Shown here: positions 1 to 12,932 of the stretch, one piece after another
Layout of the letters: every line of letters begins with the position of its first letter
Numbering within the stretch: position 1 is the first letter of the stretch
DNA from: an uncultured delta proteobacterium
GTDB lineage: Bacteria; Desulfobacterota; Desulfovibrionia; Desulfovibrionales; Desulfovibrionaceae
NCBI GenBank assembly: GCA_900079685.1
Contig: LT599020.1
Location: forward strand, 131,250 to 195,249
Direction: 5' to 3'
Length of the DNA stretch: 64,000 nt
The notes under the pieces: model-generated
What the model saw: the letters and a program-made list of their open reading frames with translations, nothing else
What the model was told of the DNA's origin: nothing
Database searches by the model: none
Program-made: the position numbers and the translations under genes

Positions 1-281
1 CCGGCGAAAGAGCAATACTCGTACCCGTCGGCAGCGCTGTCATTGACCCAGCGGTCACCGTCCAAAAGGTAACGGAATTTGCTGGTGATGCCGGTCGGCA
101 GGGTGATGGTGGCGGTAAACCCGCCGTCTTTCTGCTTTTTCATCGGGGTGGCGGCAGGGTCCCAGCTGTTGAAATCGCCCGCCAGCGCGACGGAGTCCGC
201 ATTGCACGCCTCTTCCGCGCTGAGCGTAAACTTAATCTTGCACTCCGGCTTTGTCTTGAGGAACTGTTTTGCGATGGCCAT
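1..281 (-). CDS. Glycogen-binding (CBM48/isoamylase N-terminal) domain protein, C-terminus cut by window edge
   Basis: The minus strand reads from an ATG at 281, preceded by GGAG at 287-290, to the window edge with no stop. About 93 residues are visible. The motif VALAGDFNSWDP, followed by a K-rich turn, FTATITLP and FRYLLDG, is the early-set fold of isoamylase N-domains and AMP-kinase glycogen-binding domains, which hold glucan chains. There is no signal peptide, so it should be cytosolic. Whether this is a small stand-alone glycogen-binding protein (these occur in deltaproteobacteria) or the start of a larger glucan enzyme cannot be seen. The domain call is strong; the function is inferred. 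Confidence 0.75.
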   Translation of the reverse strand, partial: MAIAKQFLKTKPECKIKFTLSAEEACNADSVALAGDFNSWDPAATPMKKQKDGGFTATITLPTGITSKFRYLLDGDRWVNDSAADGYEYCSFA

Positions 282-471
282 ACTATCTCCCCGGCGTCCG
301 GGCGCCTGTTATAGTGAAATGCGTCGCGGTGAAAGGCGACGAATTCTCATGGAAAGAGTCCCATACTTTTACAAGGTTATCGTTTCATATATCAAAGCTG
401 ATGAACCATAACATGATTTTGTATTCTAAGCTATATCACGATATTCTTTTGCCGAATTCGACGCTTGGGAA

Positions 472-504
472 TAAAAAACACCGCATCGTAAAAAGATGCG
501 GTGT
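472..504 (-). terminator. Rho-independent terminator
   Basis: Ten-base arms at 478-487 and 495-504 (core ACCGCATC/GATGCGGT) pair around a 7-nt loop. On the minus strand the stem is followed by a run of six T. It lies 75 nt beyond the stop of the minus-strand gene at 579-965 and should end that transcript. The rest of 282-578 shows no supported gene. Confidence 0.85.
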
Positions 505-578
505 AAAACGCCATCCAGGCTGCCTGTCCGGCAGAAAATTTCGGGTCGGCCGACGTTGCGCAAGGGCCGGGCAGCGTA

Positions 579-965
579 TCAGGCGTTCGCGATCCGGCGG
601 GAGTCTTCGATGAAAGAGCGTACAGCTTCGCCCTGGGTCGCATCAATCCCGCACAGGCCGAACACGACGGTCAGAAGCATATCCGTGTGCAGCGTTATTT
701 CCTGCACGCCGTTATCAATGCGGCAGAAGTCGCCTTCAATGTGCATGGTGTAGACCCGGCGCCACTTTGCGGTGTTGGAACCGGAAACAATGGAGTATAT
801 CTGCCGGCCGTCTTCCGCGACAAAGAGCTTGAGCCGGGTGATCGCACCCTGTTCTTCGTCGTAATAGGAACTTTCGGAAAACAGTTTGCCCCGGAAACGG
901 ATTTCCGCCCCGGCGTCATTGCGCAGAACGTGTTCTTCGCAGGAATCACGCAACAATTCAGCCAT
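579..965 (-). CDS. Conserved-looking hypothetical protein, 128 aa
   Basis: The ATG at 965 follows GGAGGGACC, an excellent ribosome binding site, and a strong terminator lies downstream, so this is very probably a real single-gene unit. The product is soluble, mildly acidic and has no signal peptide. Its pattern of beta-strand-like segments (AEIRFRGKLFSES, TRLKLFVAEDGRQIYSIVSG, RVYTMHIEGDFCRI, ITLHTDMLLTVVFGLCGI) ends in an acidic helix. It contains three cysteines, in no metal-binding pattern. I do not recognise a family and assign no function. Confidence 0.7.
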   Translation of the reverse strand: MAELLRDSCEEHVLRNDAGAEIRFRGKLFSESSYYDEEQGAITRLKLFVAEDGRQIYSIVSGSNTAKWRRVYTMHIEGDFCRIDNGVQEITLHTDMLLTVVFGLCGIDATQGEAVRSFIEDSRRIANA

Positions 966-1031
966 GGTCCCTCCCGGCGCCCGGTCAACCCAAACGAGGC
1001 GCTGCCATCCAATTCGTAATTTTTTTTCGTG

Positions 1032-1325
1032 CTATGTCGGCAATGTGAGCTGTTCCGGCCCGGTCGGCTTCCGGGGTTTTGCCGCGGCTTCTTTCACTTC
1101 CGCAGCCTTTTCCCGAGGCTCGTCTTCCTGGATCTGATCGGGCGTAAACAATTCCCCCCCGCCCTGGGCAGTCCAAAAAGCCTGCAAATCCGCGCGTGAA
1201 ATACGGTACTCACGGCCAAGGCGCGCCGCTTGTAACTCCCCGGCCTGGATGGCCCGTCGCAACGTTTCCTTATGGCAGCTCAGCACATCCGCCGCTTCCG
1301 CCAAGGTAAATGTCGTTTTCCGCAT
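1032..1325 (-). CDS. Excisionase-like helix-turn-helix DNA-binding protein (HTH_17 type)
   Basis: From the Met at 1325 the protein opens with a MerR/excisionase-type fold: TLAEAADVLSCHKETLRRAIQ, then a wing (GELQAARLGREYRIS) and a closing helix (RADLQAFW). The remaining 45 residues are low-complexity, rich in Glu, Lys, Ala and Pro. The frame extends upstream to a TTG at 1433, but that codon lies inside a TTGACA box, so an internal start (1325, or Met at 1379) is preferred; neither has a strong ribosome binding site. Such proteins act in phage and plasmid excision or as small regulators. No integrase lies nearby, so a chromosomal regulator is as likely. Confidence 0.7.
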   Translation of the reverse strand: MRKTTFTLAEAADVLSCHKETLRRAIQAGELQAARLGREYRISRADLQAFWTAQGGGELFTPDQIQEDEPREKAAEVKEAAAKPRKPTGPEQLTLPT

Positions 1326-1404
1326 ACACGCCCGTTTGCCGGAACCGGCCCCCCGTCCGTCTTTTGCAAAAGAGGACATGCCGACACAGCATATCTTATT
1401 CGAC

Positions 1405-1433
1405 TTTCTATCGTTCAAATCAACTGGTGTCAA
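1405..1433 (-). promoter_or_regulatory. Candidate sigma-70 promoter for the HTH gene
   Basis: On the minus strand a perfect TTGACA (1428-1433) is followed by a 17-nt spacer and TAGAAA (1405-1410, 4 of 6 matches to TATAAT). A transcript starting near 1398 would include both internal Met starts of the HTH gene but not the TTG at 1433. Between this promoter and the next plus-strand gene (1434-1717) the only other feature I see is a 13-nt palindrome, CCACACGGTGTGG, at 1505-1517; its role is unknown. Confidence 0.5.
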
Positions 1434-1717
1434 CTCACGAGTTTTTAACGCCGTCAGTGCATAATACAGAAATCTGTAACGCGCTCAAGTATTTTATACG
1501 TAAACCACACGGTGTGGCGGGTGTTATTTATCTTTCAGAGAGGCTCGCGATTACTCCGGCCCGGATTTGCACGTTTTTCGGCACTCACGGCCGCTACACG
1601 CGAGGATGATTTTTTTCCGGCCCGGTGTTTCCCTGTTCAGGTTTACTCTTGGGGGCCAAGCTGGTATCGAGGGGGTGAAAAACGCTGAATGCGGCGGAAT
1701 GCCGCGGAGGAGCCGTT

Positions 1718-2509
1718 ATGGCACGTGGTGTCAGGATTTTGGTGTGTGTGGGGCTTTTTCTGGGCCTGGCTGTCTGCCCGTCCGGTTCGTTCGCGGCGGA
1801 CAAGGCGGCGCCGGGCAAGCCCGCTCCCGTAAAGGCGGCGCAAAAAACATCTCCCCCCGCGGGAGTAAAAGGCGGAGCTCCCGCCCAGCCGAATCCCGCG
1901 GCCATGTTCCCGGCGGTTACGCTGCCGCCGGCGTCTCCCGAGGAAATTGCGAAATTGCGGGAAGCCGCCGCCGTCTATGAGAAGAAGGACTACACCAAGG
2001 CCATCGCGATATTGACCCCCATGGCCGACGCCGGTTCCGCCCGCGCGGCCTTTTCGCTCGGCCTTATGGCCATGCGCGGCCACGGCATGCCCATGAGCAC
2101 CGAGGTTGCGGAACGGTGGTGGACCAAGTCGGCGAAAGGGGGGTTCCCCGACGCCCAGTACCACCTCGGGTTCATGTACCACCAGAGTTTGCGCGGCGGC
2201 CGCAACCCCGAGCTTATCGCGCGGCTGTGGTCGCTTGCGGCGGCGCAGGGGCAGGGCGACGCCATGTACGGGATGGGCTTCATGTACCGAGCCGGTGACG
2301 GTGTGCCCAAAGACGAGAAAAAATCCCTGAAGATGTTTACGGATGCGGCGGACCTCGGGCATCCGGGCGCGGCTTACGAGGCCGGGCTTATGTACAAGTA
2401 CGGCAGAACCGGCGCGGCCAAGGATCTTGCCAAAGCCAGGGTGTATCTTAAAAAAGCGGCGGATGCCGGTGTTCCCCAGGCCCGGCAGGAACTTGCCGGG
2501 ATAAAATGA
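1718..2509 (+). CDS. Secreted Sel1-like repeat protein
   Basis: The ATG at 1718 follows GGAGG at 1706-1710. Residues 1-26 form a clear signal peptide ending near SFAADK, followed by an Ala/Pro/Lys-rich linker to about residue 65. The rest is a chain of about four Sel1-type TPR repeats of about 36 residues each, with the signature pattern AxxLGxMyxxGxGVpkDxxkAxxwxxkAA (for example GMGFMYRAGDGVPKDEK and GLMYKYGRTGAAKDLAKA). Sel1 proteins are periplasmic scaffolds for protein-protein contacts; the partner is unknown. The gene is followed after 51 nt by rlmN in the same direction. Confidence 0.85.
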   Translation: MARGVRILVCVGLFLGLAVCPSGSFAADKAAPGKPAPVKAAQKTSPPAGVKGGAPAQPNPAAMFPAVTLPPASPEEIAKLREAAAVYEKKDYTKAIAILTPMADAGSARAAFSLGLMAMRGHGMPMSTEVAERWWTKSAKGGFPDAQYHLGFMYHQSLRGGRNPELIARLWSLAAAQGQGDAMYGMGFMYRAGDGVPKDEKKSLKMFTDAADLGHPGAAYEAGLMYKYGRTGAAKDLAKARVYLKKAADAGVPQARQELAGIK

Positions 2510-2560
2510 TGTTTTGATGCGGGGCTGCGGTTAGATGTGCCGTGGTGGTTTGGAGTTTTT

Positions 2561-3634
2561 GTGATTGATATCTTGAATATGACCCATCCCGAACTGGTTT
2601 CCTTTATCCGGGATGAGCTTGGCGAACCCGCCTTTCGCGCGGATCAGGTGTGGCAGTGGCTGTGGCAGAAAGGCGCGTCGTCGTTTTCCGCCATGACCAA
2701 CGTTTCCAAGACGACACGGGCTGTTTTGGCCGAGCGGTGCGTTATCCGCGTTCCCGAAATAGTGGCGGAGGAAAAGAGCGCGGACGGCACGGTGAAGTTC
2801 CTGCTGCGCCTTGCGGACGGCGAATGCGTGGAGACCGTGCTTATCCCCAGTGAGTCGCGGGAGGGCATCCCCCGCATGACGCAATGCATCTCCTGCCAGG
2901 TGGGGTGCGCCATGGCCTGCACCTTCTGCGCCACGGGGCAGATGGGGATTATCCGCAACATGACCATGGGGGAGATTCTCGGCCAGGTGCTCGTCGCCCG
3001 GCGGTATCTTGGTGACACCGTGGAAAACCCTCGCCTGCGCAACATCGTGTTCATGGGCATGGGTGAGCCCTTGCTCAATTTCAAAGAAGTCATGCGCAGC
3101 CTGGAAGTCATGAACCACGAAATGGGGTTCAATTTTTCGCCGCGCCGCATCACCGTTTCCACCTGCGGGCTGCAAAAAGGGCTGCTGGAACTTGGGGAGA
3201 GCGGGCTGGCGTACCTTGCCGTGTCGCTGCACGCGCCGACCCAGGAACTGCGCGCGAAAATCATGCCCAAAGCCGCGCACTGGCCGCTGGAGGATCTGGT
3301 AGCCACCTTGGCGGCCTATCCCTTGAAGACGCGCGAGCGGCTGACGTTTGAGTATCTGCTGCTGGGCGGCGTGAACGACCAGCCGGAGCACGCCCGCGCC
3401 CTTGCCAAGCTTATGGGAAAAGTCAAAGCCAAATTGAACCTGATCGTGTATAATCCTGTTCCGGGCGCGCCGTATGCCGCGCCCGCCCAAAAGGACGTGG
3501 ACGCGTTTCAGGATATCCTGCACGCCAAGCACATCACCGCGATTATCCGGAAAAGCAAGGGGCAGGACATCAAGGCGGCTTGCGGGCAGCTGCGGGCCGC
3601 GGCACAGTCAAAAAGGGAGGAGCGGGATGAGTGA
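2561..3634 (+). CDS. rlmN: 23S rRNA (adenine2503-C2)/tRNA (adenine37-C2) methyltransferase RlmN
   Basis: This radical-SAM enzyme methylates C2 of A2503 in 23S rRNA and A37 of some tRNAs. The radical-SAM triad is Cys116-X3-Cys120-X2-Cys123 (GCAMACTFC), preceded by the family's CISCQVGC. FMGMGEPLLN (SAM site), RRITVSTCG and the C-terminal VYNPVPG block are also typical. About 357 aa from the chosen GTG at 2561, which sits 5 nt after TGGAG; the frame also allows GTG at 2537 and ATG at 2579. The last bases overlap the start of the rubredoxin gene by 8 nt, implying translational coupling. Confidence 0.95.
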   Translation: MIDILNMTHPELVSFIRDELGEPAFRADQVWQWLWQKGASSFSAMTNVSKTTRAVLAERCVIRVPEIVAEEKSADGTVKFLLRLADGECVETVLIPSESREGIPRMTQCISCQVGCAMACTFCATGQMGIIRNMTMGEILGQVLVARRYLGDTVENPRLRNIVFMGMGEPLLNFKEVMRSLEVMNHEMGFNFSPRRITVSTCGLQKGLLELGESGLAYLAVSLHAPTQELRAKIMPKAAHWPLEDLVATLAAYPLKTRERLTFEYLLLGGVNDQPEHARALAKLMGKVKAKLNLIVYNPVPGAPYAAPAQKDVDAFQDILHAKHITAIIRKSKGQDIKAACGQLRAAAQSKREERDE

Positions 3635-3821
3635 CCCTTCGATGATGTGGCAATGCCAGATGACGAATTGCGGTTTTATTTACGACCCGGACAGGGGGGA
3701 CAGGAAAGGAAAAGTCCCCAAGGGCGTGCCGTTTGAGGACCTTCCTGAGTCCTGGCGCTGCCCCGTGTGCGGGGCGACGAAAAAGTCCTTTGTCTGCCTG
3801 GGAGACCCGGAAAAGAAATAA
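3627..3821 (+). CDS. Type II rubredoxin with CX4C first iron-binding loop
   Basis: 64 aa, starting at an ATG preceded by GGGAGGAGCGGG. Rubredoxins carry one Fe(SCys)4 centre for single-electron transfer. The second loop is canonical (Cys45-Pro-Val-Cys48-Gly), but the first is Cys10-QMTN-Cys15, i.e. CX4C rather than CX2C. The same two-residue insertion is known in the second rubredoxin of Desulfovibrio desulfuricans ATCC 27774. The aromatic and Pro positions (GFIYDPDRGD, VPFEDLPESWRCPVC) are kept, so it should fold and bind iron. It overlaps rlmN by 8 nt and is followed by a terminator, so it ends that operon. Whether it donates electrons to RlmN is speculation. Confidence 0.93.
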   Translation: MSDPSMMWQCQMTNCGFIYDPDRGDRKGKVPKGVPFEDLPESWRCPVCGATKKSFVCLGDPEKK

Positions 3822-3855
3822 CCGGCGCGCGCCGGGAGTATGCGAAAACAGCATA

Positions 3856-3885
3856 AAAGAAGGGAGCCGTCAGGCTCCCTTCTTT
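3856..3885. terminator. Bidirectional terminator between rubredoxin and rpoC
   Basis: A 13-bp perfect stem (3856-3868 with 3873-3885; core GGGAGCC/GGCTCCC) with loop GTCA. The stem's own ends supply T-rich tracts on both strands. It serves the convergent rlmN-rubredoxin and rpoBC units. Confidence 0.88.
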
Positions 3886-3894
3886 CGTATCTGG

Positions 3895-8055
<4,161 letters not shown>

Positions 8056-8310
8056 GTCTACCTCGATATAGGCTCCGGACGGGACCTTCCCTTCCGGGCT
8101 TTTGGCTTGCCTTTCCCCGTAACATTACAGGGGAAAAGGTCGCCTTCATTTCGTACAACTAATCGCTGCGGAAGGGAGACCCTTCCCTGCTCCGCTGCGC
8201 GGGGCACTATCGCGCCCTTTCCCTCCGGTTATGAGGTCCGGGAATTCCCCGGCAGGCGCAAGGGGCGGCGCCCCTGCTTTCGTCAACCGGCTTTGACGGT
8301 CAACCCCAAA
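8056..8310 (-). other. rpoB-rpoC intergenic spacer with four hairpins
   Basis: The spacer has no supported gene but four compact inverted repeats: 8112-8136 (TTTCCCC/GGGGAAA enclosing GTAA/TTAC), 8170-8186 (GGAAGGG/CCCTTCC), 8238-8252 (CCGGG/CCCGG) and 8261-8275 (AGGGGC/GCCCCT). None is followed by a T-run in the direction of transcription, so they look like RNA-processing or stability structures rather than terminators. rpoB and rpoC are usually spaced by tens of bases, so this spacer is long. Confidence 0.5.
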
Positions 8311-11300
8311 CTATCCCTGCACGTCGTCGTCATCAGTATTGATGAAGAATTCCGGGCGGTCGGCAACGGGGGCGGAACTTTCGGTAAAGGCGCTGCCGAT
8401 GCGTTTGGGTTTCTTTTTGCCTTCTTCCTGGTGGAGCGTCACGTCAAGGCCGAGGGACATGAGTTCCTTGACCAGAACGTTGAACGATTCGGGCAGGCCC
8501 GCTTCCAGGAAGTTGTCGCCCTTGACGATTTTTTCGTACATCTTGACGCGTCCGGCCACGTCGTCCGACTTGACCGTGAGGAATTCCTGCAAGAGGTACG
8601 AGGCGCCGTACGCTTCCAGCGCCCAGACTTCCATTTCCCCGAGGCGCTGGCCGCCGAACTGGGCTTTCCCGCCGAGCGGCTGCTGGGTGACCAGGGAGTA
8701 TGGGCCCGTGGATCTGGCGTGGATCTTTTCGTCGGCCAGGTGGTGGAGCTTCAGCATGTACATGACGCCCGTGGTGATCCTGTTGTCGAACGGTTCGCCC
8801 GTCCGGCCGTCGTAGAGCGTGGTCTTGCCGTCTTCGGGCAATTTCGCGCGCTTGAGCCAGTCCCAGATTTCCTCTTCCGTTGCGCCGTCGAAGACCGGCG
8901 TCTTGGTGATGATGCCGGGCGCAAGGCGTTTCACGGATTCCACAAACTCCTCGTCGGACAATTCGTCGATGAGTTTGGCGGTCGCCGGGGTATCGAACAC
9001 GCTCTTCACTTCCTTGCGGACTTGCGCAAGCGCCGCGCCGCTGGAAACCAGATCGGAAAGCTGGCGGCCGAGTTCTTTGGCCGCCCAGCCCAGGTGTGTT
9101 TCCATGATCTGCCCGATGTTCATACGGGAAGGCACGCCGAGCGGGTTCAGCACGATATCCACGGGGCGGCCGTCCGCGAAGAAGGGCATGTCTTCCACGG
9201 GCAGGATGCAGGAGACGACCCCCTTGTTCCCGTGGCGGCCGGCCATTTTGTCGCCCACGTTGAGCTTACGCTTAACCGCAACGTAGACCTTGACCATTTT
9301 GATGACGCCGGGGGGCAGGTCGTCGCCTTCCGTCACCTTGCCGCGTTTGGACTCGTAAATCCCGTTGATGTACTCAACCTGGCGGGAATAATCTTCAATA
9401 ACGGCGGCCACCTGCTCGTTGACTTCGCGGCTCTTGAACATGCCGGCGAGTTTCTTGAGCGGGATATCCGCCAGAATTTCAGCGGTCACCACATGCCCGG
9501 CCTCGGCAAGGATTTCCCCTTTCTTCTTGCCGGGAATGCTGGAGGCGATCTGCTTGCCCGCCGCGAACGCAAGGATTCTGTCGCGGGAGACGGCGGTCAG
9601 GGCCGCGATATGGTCCGCTTCCTTTTTGTCCAGGCGCCCAAGTTCGTAATTCTCGATATCGACGGTGCGTTCGTCCTTTTCGCCGGAGCGGCGGTTGAAC
9701 ACCCGCACTTCGATGACCGTGCCCTCGATTCCCGGCGGAACCTTGAGGGAGGTATTTTTCACGTCGCGGGCCTTGTCGCCGAAAATGGCCCGCAGGAGCT
9801 TTTCTTCCGGGGTGAGCTGGGTTTCGCCCTTCGGCGTGATTTTGCCCACCAGGATGTCGTCGGGCCGGACCTGGGCGCCGATGCGGATGATGCCGGAGGT
9901 ATCCAGGTTCCGCAGCATGTCCTCCCCGACGTTCGGGATGTCCCGCGTGATTTCTTCCGGTCCCAGCTTGGTATCGCGGGCGACCACTTCGAATTCCTCG
10001 ATATGCACGCTGGTGAAGGTGTCTTCCTTCACGCAGCGTTCGGAAATGAGGATGGAGTCTTCGAAGTTGAATCCGCACCAGGGCATGAAGGCCACGGTCA
10101 GGTTTTTGCCGAGCGCCAGTTCGCCGAGCTCGATGCCCGGGCCGTCCGCCAGGACCTCGCCTTTTTTCACAACCTGGCCGGGGTAGCACGTGGGCTTCTG
10201 GCCGAAGCAGGAGTTCTGGTTGGACTTGTGGAACTTCAAGAGATTGTAGGCGCGGGTGCCGCCGCTTTCCGGGTACAGGCCGTCGTCATAGGTGACAATG
10301 ATCCGGTCCGCGTCAACGTAGCGGATGATGCCGGAGCCTTCCGCCAGGATGCAGGCCGCGGAGTCGCGGGCCACGTCGCCTTCCATGCCGGTGCCGACGA
10401 GGGGAACCTCGTTCTGCAACAGCGGCACGGCCTGGCGCTGCATGTTGGAGCCCATGAGCGCGCGGTTGGCGTCGTCGTGTTCCAGGAAGGGGATGAGGGC
10501 GGCGGAAATGGAAACCATCTGGGACGGGGAAATGTCCATCAGGGTCACGTTTTCGCGCGGCTCCATGATAACGTCGCCGCGAACGCGCGTGGTGACGTAG
10601 GTTTCCTCGAGCATGCCGTTTTTGTCGACCTTGGCGTTGGCCTGGGCGATGACGTGGTCCATTTCGCTGGAGGCGTCAAGGTACACGATTTCGTCCGTGA
10701 TCTTGCTGTCCCGGATGACGCGGTACGGCGTTTCGATGAACCCGTAGTCGTTGACCTTGGCGTAGGTCGTCAGGGACACGATAAGGCCGATGTTCGGGCC
10801 TTCCGGTGTTTCGATCGGGCAGATGCGGCCGTAGTGGGAGGTGTGCACGTCGCGCACCTCGAACCCGGCGCGCTCGCGGGTCAGGCCGCCGGGTCCCAGG
10901 GCGGAAAGACGGCGCTTGTGCGTCACTTCCGAGAGCGAGTTGGTCTGGTCCATGAACTGCGAGAGCTGGCTGGTGCCGAAGAACTCTTTCAGCACGGCGG
11001 AGACGGGCTTGGGGTTGATGAGGTCGTGGGGCATGAGCGTCGCCACTTCCTGCAGGCTCATGCGTTCCTTGATGGCGCGCTCCATGCGCACAAGGCCGAT
11101 GCGGTACTGGTTTTCCACCAGTTCGCCCACGGGCCGCACGCGGCGGTTGCCCAAATGGTCGATGTCGTCCGCCGGGCCGTGGCTGTCCTTCAGGAAGGCC
11201 AGGACCTGGATGGCTTTGATGATGTCGTCGTCGGCCAGAACGCGGGTGTCGAGCGAATGTTCGGTGCCGAGGCGCTGGTTCAGCTTGTAGCGGCCCACCG

Positions 11301-12495
11301 GAGAGAGGTCGTAGTAGTCCGGGTTGCGGAAGAGGTTGTCAAAGAAGCTGGCCGCGATTTCCGGGGTCGGCGGGGAAGAGGGGCGCAGACGGCGGTAAAT
11401 TTCCACCTGGGCGCTTTCCATGTCCGCGGTTTTGTCCAGAATAAGCGTGTCGCGCAGGGAAGAAGAGGTATCCGTGCCGCGCGTGTGCAAAATCGCGATT
11501 TTGGCGATGCCCGCTTCACGGATGGAATCCATCATGGTTTCGGTGATCTCGTCGGCGGCTTCGGCCAGCACTTCCCCGGTCTGGGGGTTGGCCACGTCCG
11601 CGGCGAGGAACATGCCCACGAGGGCGTCGGGCGCGACCGCGATGGCTTCAATGCCCGCTTCGCAGATCTGGCGCCAGGCGCGCTTGGTGATGGGCTTGCC
11701 CGCCTTGACGATGGCCTCCCCGTCTTTCGGGACGATGTCGGCATAGGCGTTGTCCTTGCGGTACATGTCCTTGTTGACTTCCCACAAAAGGTTGCCTTTT
11801 TTGTCGATGCGGTAGAATTCCTTTTCATAGAACCGGTCGAGGATGTCCGTCTTGGACATGCCCATGGCCTTGAACAGGATGGTGGCGGGCATCTTGCGGC
11901 GGCGGTCGATGCGCACGTACAGGATGTCCTTGTGGTCGAAGTCGAAATCGAGCCAGGAGCCGCGCATGGGGATAATGCGGCAAGAATACAGGACTTTGCG
12001 AGAAGAGTGGGTCTTGCCCGCGTCGTGCTCGAAGATGATGCCGGGAGAGCGCTGCAACTGGTTGACGATGACGCGCTCGGTCCCGTTGATGATAAAGGTA
12101 CCCTTCTCGGTCATGAAGGGAAGGGTGCCGAAATAGATGTCCTGTTCCTTGATGTCGCGGATGGTGCGGTTTTCCGTGGCTTCGTCGACATCGTACACGA
12201 CCAGGCGGACCTTGATGCGCACGGGCGCTTCATAGGTCAGGCCCTTGGAGATGCATTCGGCCTGGTCGTACTTGGGCTCGCCGATTTCGTAGCCCACGTA
12301 CTCCAGGCTGGCTGTCCGGTTGAAGTCCTCGATCGGAAAAACGGAACGGAAAACGCCTTCCAGCCCTTCATCGGGCTTGCGTTCCGTCATGCCTTCCAGG
12401 AGGAATTTTTTATAGGAATCCACCTGCAGGTTCAAAAGGTGGGGAATGGGAAGCGTTACGTCGATCTTCCCGAACTGCTTCATAATTTGCGCCAT
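8311..12495 (-). CDS. rpoB: DNA-directed RNA polymerase subunit beta
   Basis: 1394 aa. The rifampicin-pocket block reads [17 protein letters not shown] followed by [14 protein letters not shown]; the residues corresponding to E. coli Asp516, His526 and Ser531 are the wild-type ones, so rifampicin sensitivity is predicted. Other hallmarks are [43 protein letters not shown] and the C-terminal [24 protein letters not shown]. The start, [16 protein letters not shown], follows a GAGGTATTGCC site. Normally rplJ-rplL precede rpoB; here a 437-nt gap and a membrane/ankyrin gene do. The 1693-aa frame on the plus strand is a shadow. Confidence 0.99.
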   Translation of the reverse strand: MAQIMKQFGKIDVTLPIPHLLNLQVDSYKKFLLEGMTERKPDEGLEGVFRSVFPIEDFNRTASLEYVGYEIGEPKYDQAECISKGLTYEAPVRIKVRLVVYDVDEATENRTIRDIKEQDIYFGTLPFMTEKGTFIINGTERVIVNQLQRSPGIIFEHDAGKTHSSRKVLYSCRIIPMRGSWLDFDFDHKDILYVRIDRRRKMPATILFKAMGMSKTDILDRFYEKEFYRIDKKGNLLWEVNKDMYRKDNAYADIVPKDGEAIVKAGKPITKRAWRQICEAGIEAIAVAPDALVGMFLAADVANPQTGEVLAEAADEITETMMDSIREAGIAKIAILHTRGTDTSSSLRDTLILDKTADMESAQVEIYRRLRPSSPPTPEIAASFFDNLFRNPDYYDLSPVGRYKLNQRLGTEHSLDTRVLADDDIIKAIQVLAFLKDSHGPADDIDHLGNRRVRPVGELVENQYRIGLVRMERAIKERMSLQEVATLMPHDLINPKPVSAVLKEFFGTSQLSQFMDQTNSLSEVTHKRRLSALGPGGLTRERAGFEVRDVHTSHYGRICPIETPEGPNIGLIVSLTTYAKVNDYGFIETPYRVIRDSKITDEIVYLDASSEMDHVIAQANAKVDKNGMLEETYVTTRVRGDVIMEPRENVTLMDISPSQMVSISAALIPFLEHDDANRALMGSNMQRQAVPLLQNEVPLVGTGMEGDVARDSAACILAEGSGIIRYVDADRIIVTYDDGLYPESGGTRAYNLLKFHKSNQNSCFGQKPTCYPGQVVKKGEVLADGPGIELGELALGKNLTVAFMPWCGFNFEDSILISERCVKEDTFTSVHIEEFEVVARDTKLGPEEITRDIPNVGEDMLRNLDTSGIIRIGAQVRPDDILVGKITPKGETQLTPEEKLLRAIFGDKARDVKNTSLKVPPGIEGTVIEVRVFNRRSGEKDERTVDIENYELGRLDKKEADHIAALTAVSRDRILAFAAGKQIASSIPGKKKGEILAEAGHVVTAEILADIPLKKLAGMFKSREVNEQVAAVIEDYSRQVEYINGIYESKRGKVTEGDDLPPGVIKMVKVYVAVKRKLNVGDKMAGRHGNKGVVSCILPVEDMPFFADGRPVDIVLNPLGVPSRMNIGQIMETHLGWAAKELGRQLSDLVSSGAALAQVRKEVKSVFDTPATAKLIDELSDEEFVESVKRLAPGIITKTPVFDGATEEEIWDWLKRAKLPEDGKTTLYDGRTGEPFDNRITTGVMYMLKLHHLADEKIHARSTGPYSLVTQQPLGGKAQFGGQRLGEMEVWALEAYGASYLLQEFLTVKSDDVAGRVKMYEKIVKGDNFLEAGLPESFNVLVKELMSLGLDVTLHQEEGKKKPKRIGSAFTESSAPVADRPEFFINTDDDDVQG

Positions 12496-12932
12496 GGCAA
12501 TACCTCAGAAAAAGACGGTTTTACGGCTTTTTGCCGCCATGCCCGAGCAACGCGAAAACGGAAGACGCCGGAAAAACACGAAACGCGGACAGCTTTGCAG
12601 CCGCCCGCCAGGGATAGTCCGGCGATGTCACATCAAGGAGTTGAACAATGTGTCTTCCGTTTCTGCAGAAACGCTATTGCTCTGTTCCCCGAAAATGGTT
12701 GCCGACATTTTCGGATTGGATTTATGCTCGCCGTTTTTCCGCAGAGGCCTTCGTCCGCTACGTTCATTCATGGCCGGGAGGGGCAACTTCTCCGGCCGGA
12801 ACGCGCTTCCTTCGGCGATACGGCAATCCGGTTGTGCACGATAGGGTCGTTCCGCCCATATCCTTATATATGTAAGGTTCATGGGCGAACGGAGATGTAT
12901 AAAGCATGTCCAGAAAAAAGGCAAGAGGGTTT
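12496..12932. other. 437-nt region upstream of rpoB without a supported gene
   Basis: It should contain the rpoB promoter and leader. No rplL-like frame is present on either strand; the short frames here lack good ribosome binding sites and family similarity. An A+T patch with the inverted repeat CCTTA/TAAGG (12862-12877) is the best candidate for a promoter or operator zone, but I could not define -35 and -10 boxes with confidence. Confidence 0.4.

Noticed and set aside
1032..1325. Prophage or integrative element marked by the excisionase-like gene
   Set aside because: No integrase, att-site repeat, tRNA target or phage structural gene is present in the surrounding sequence.
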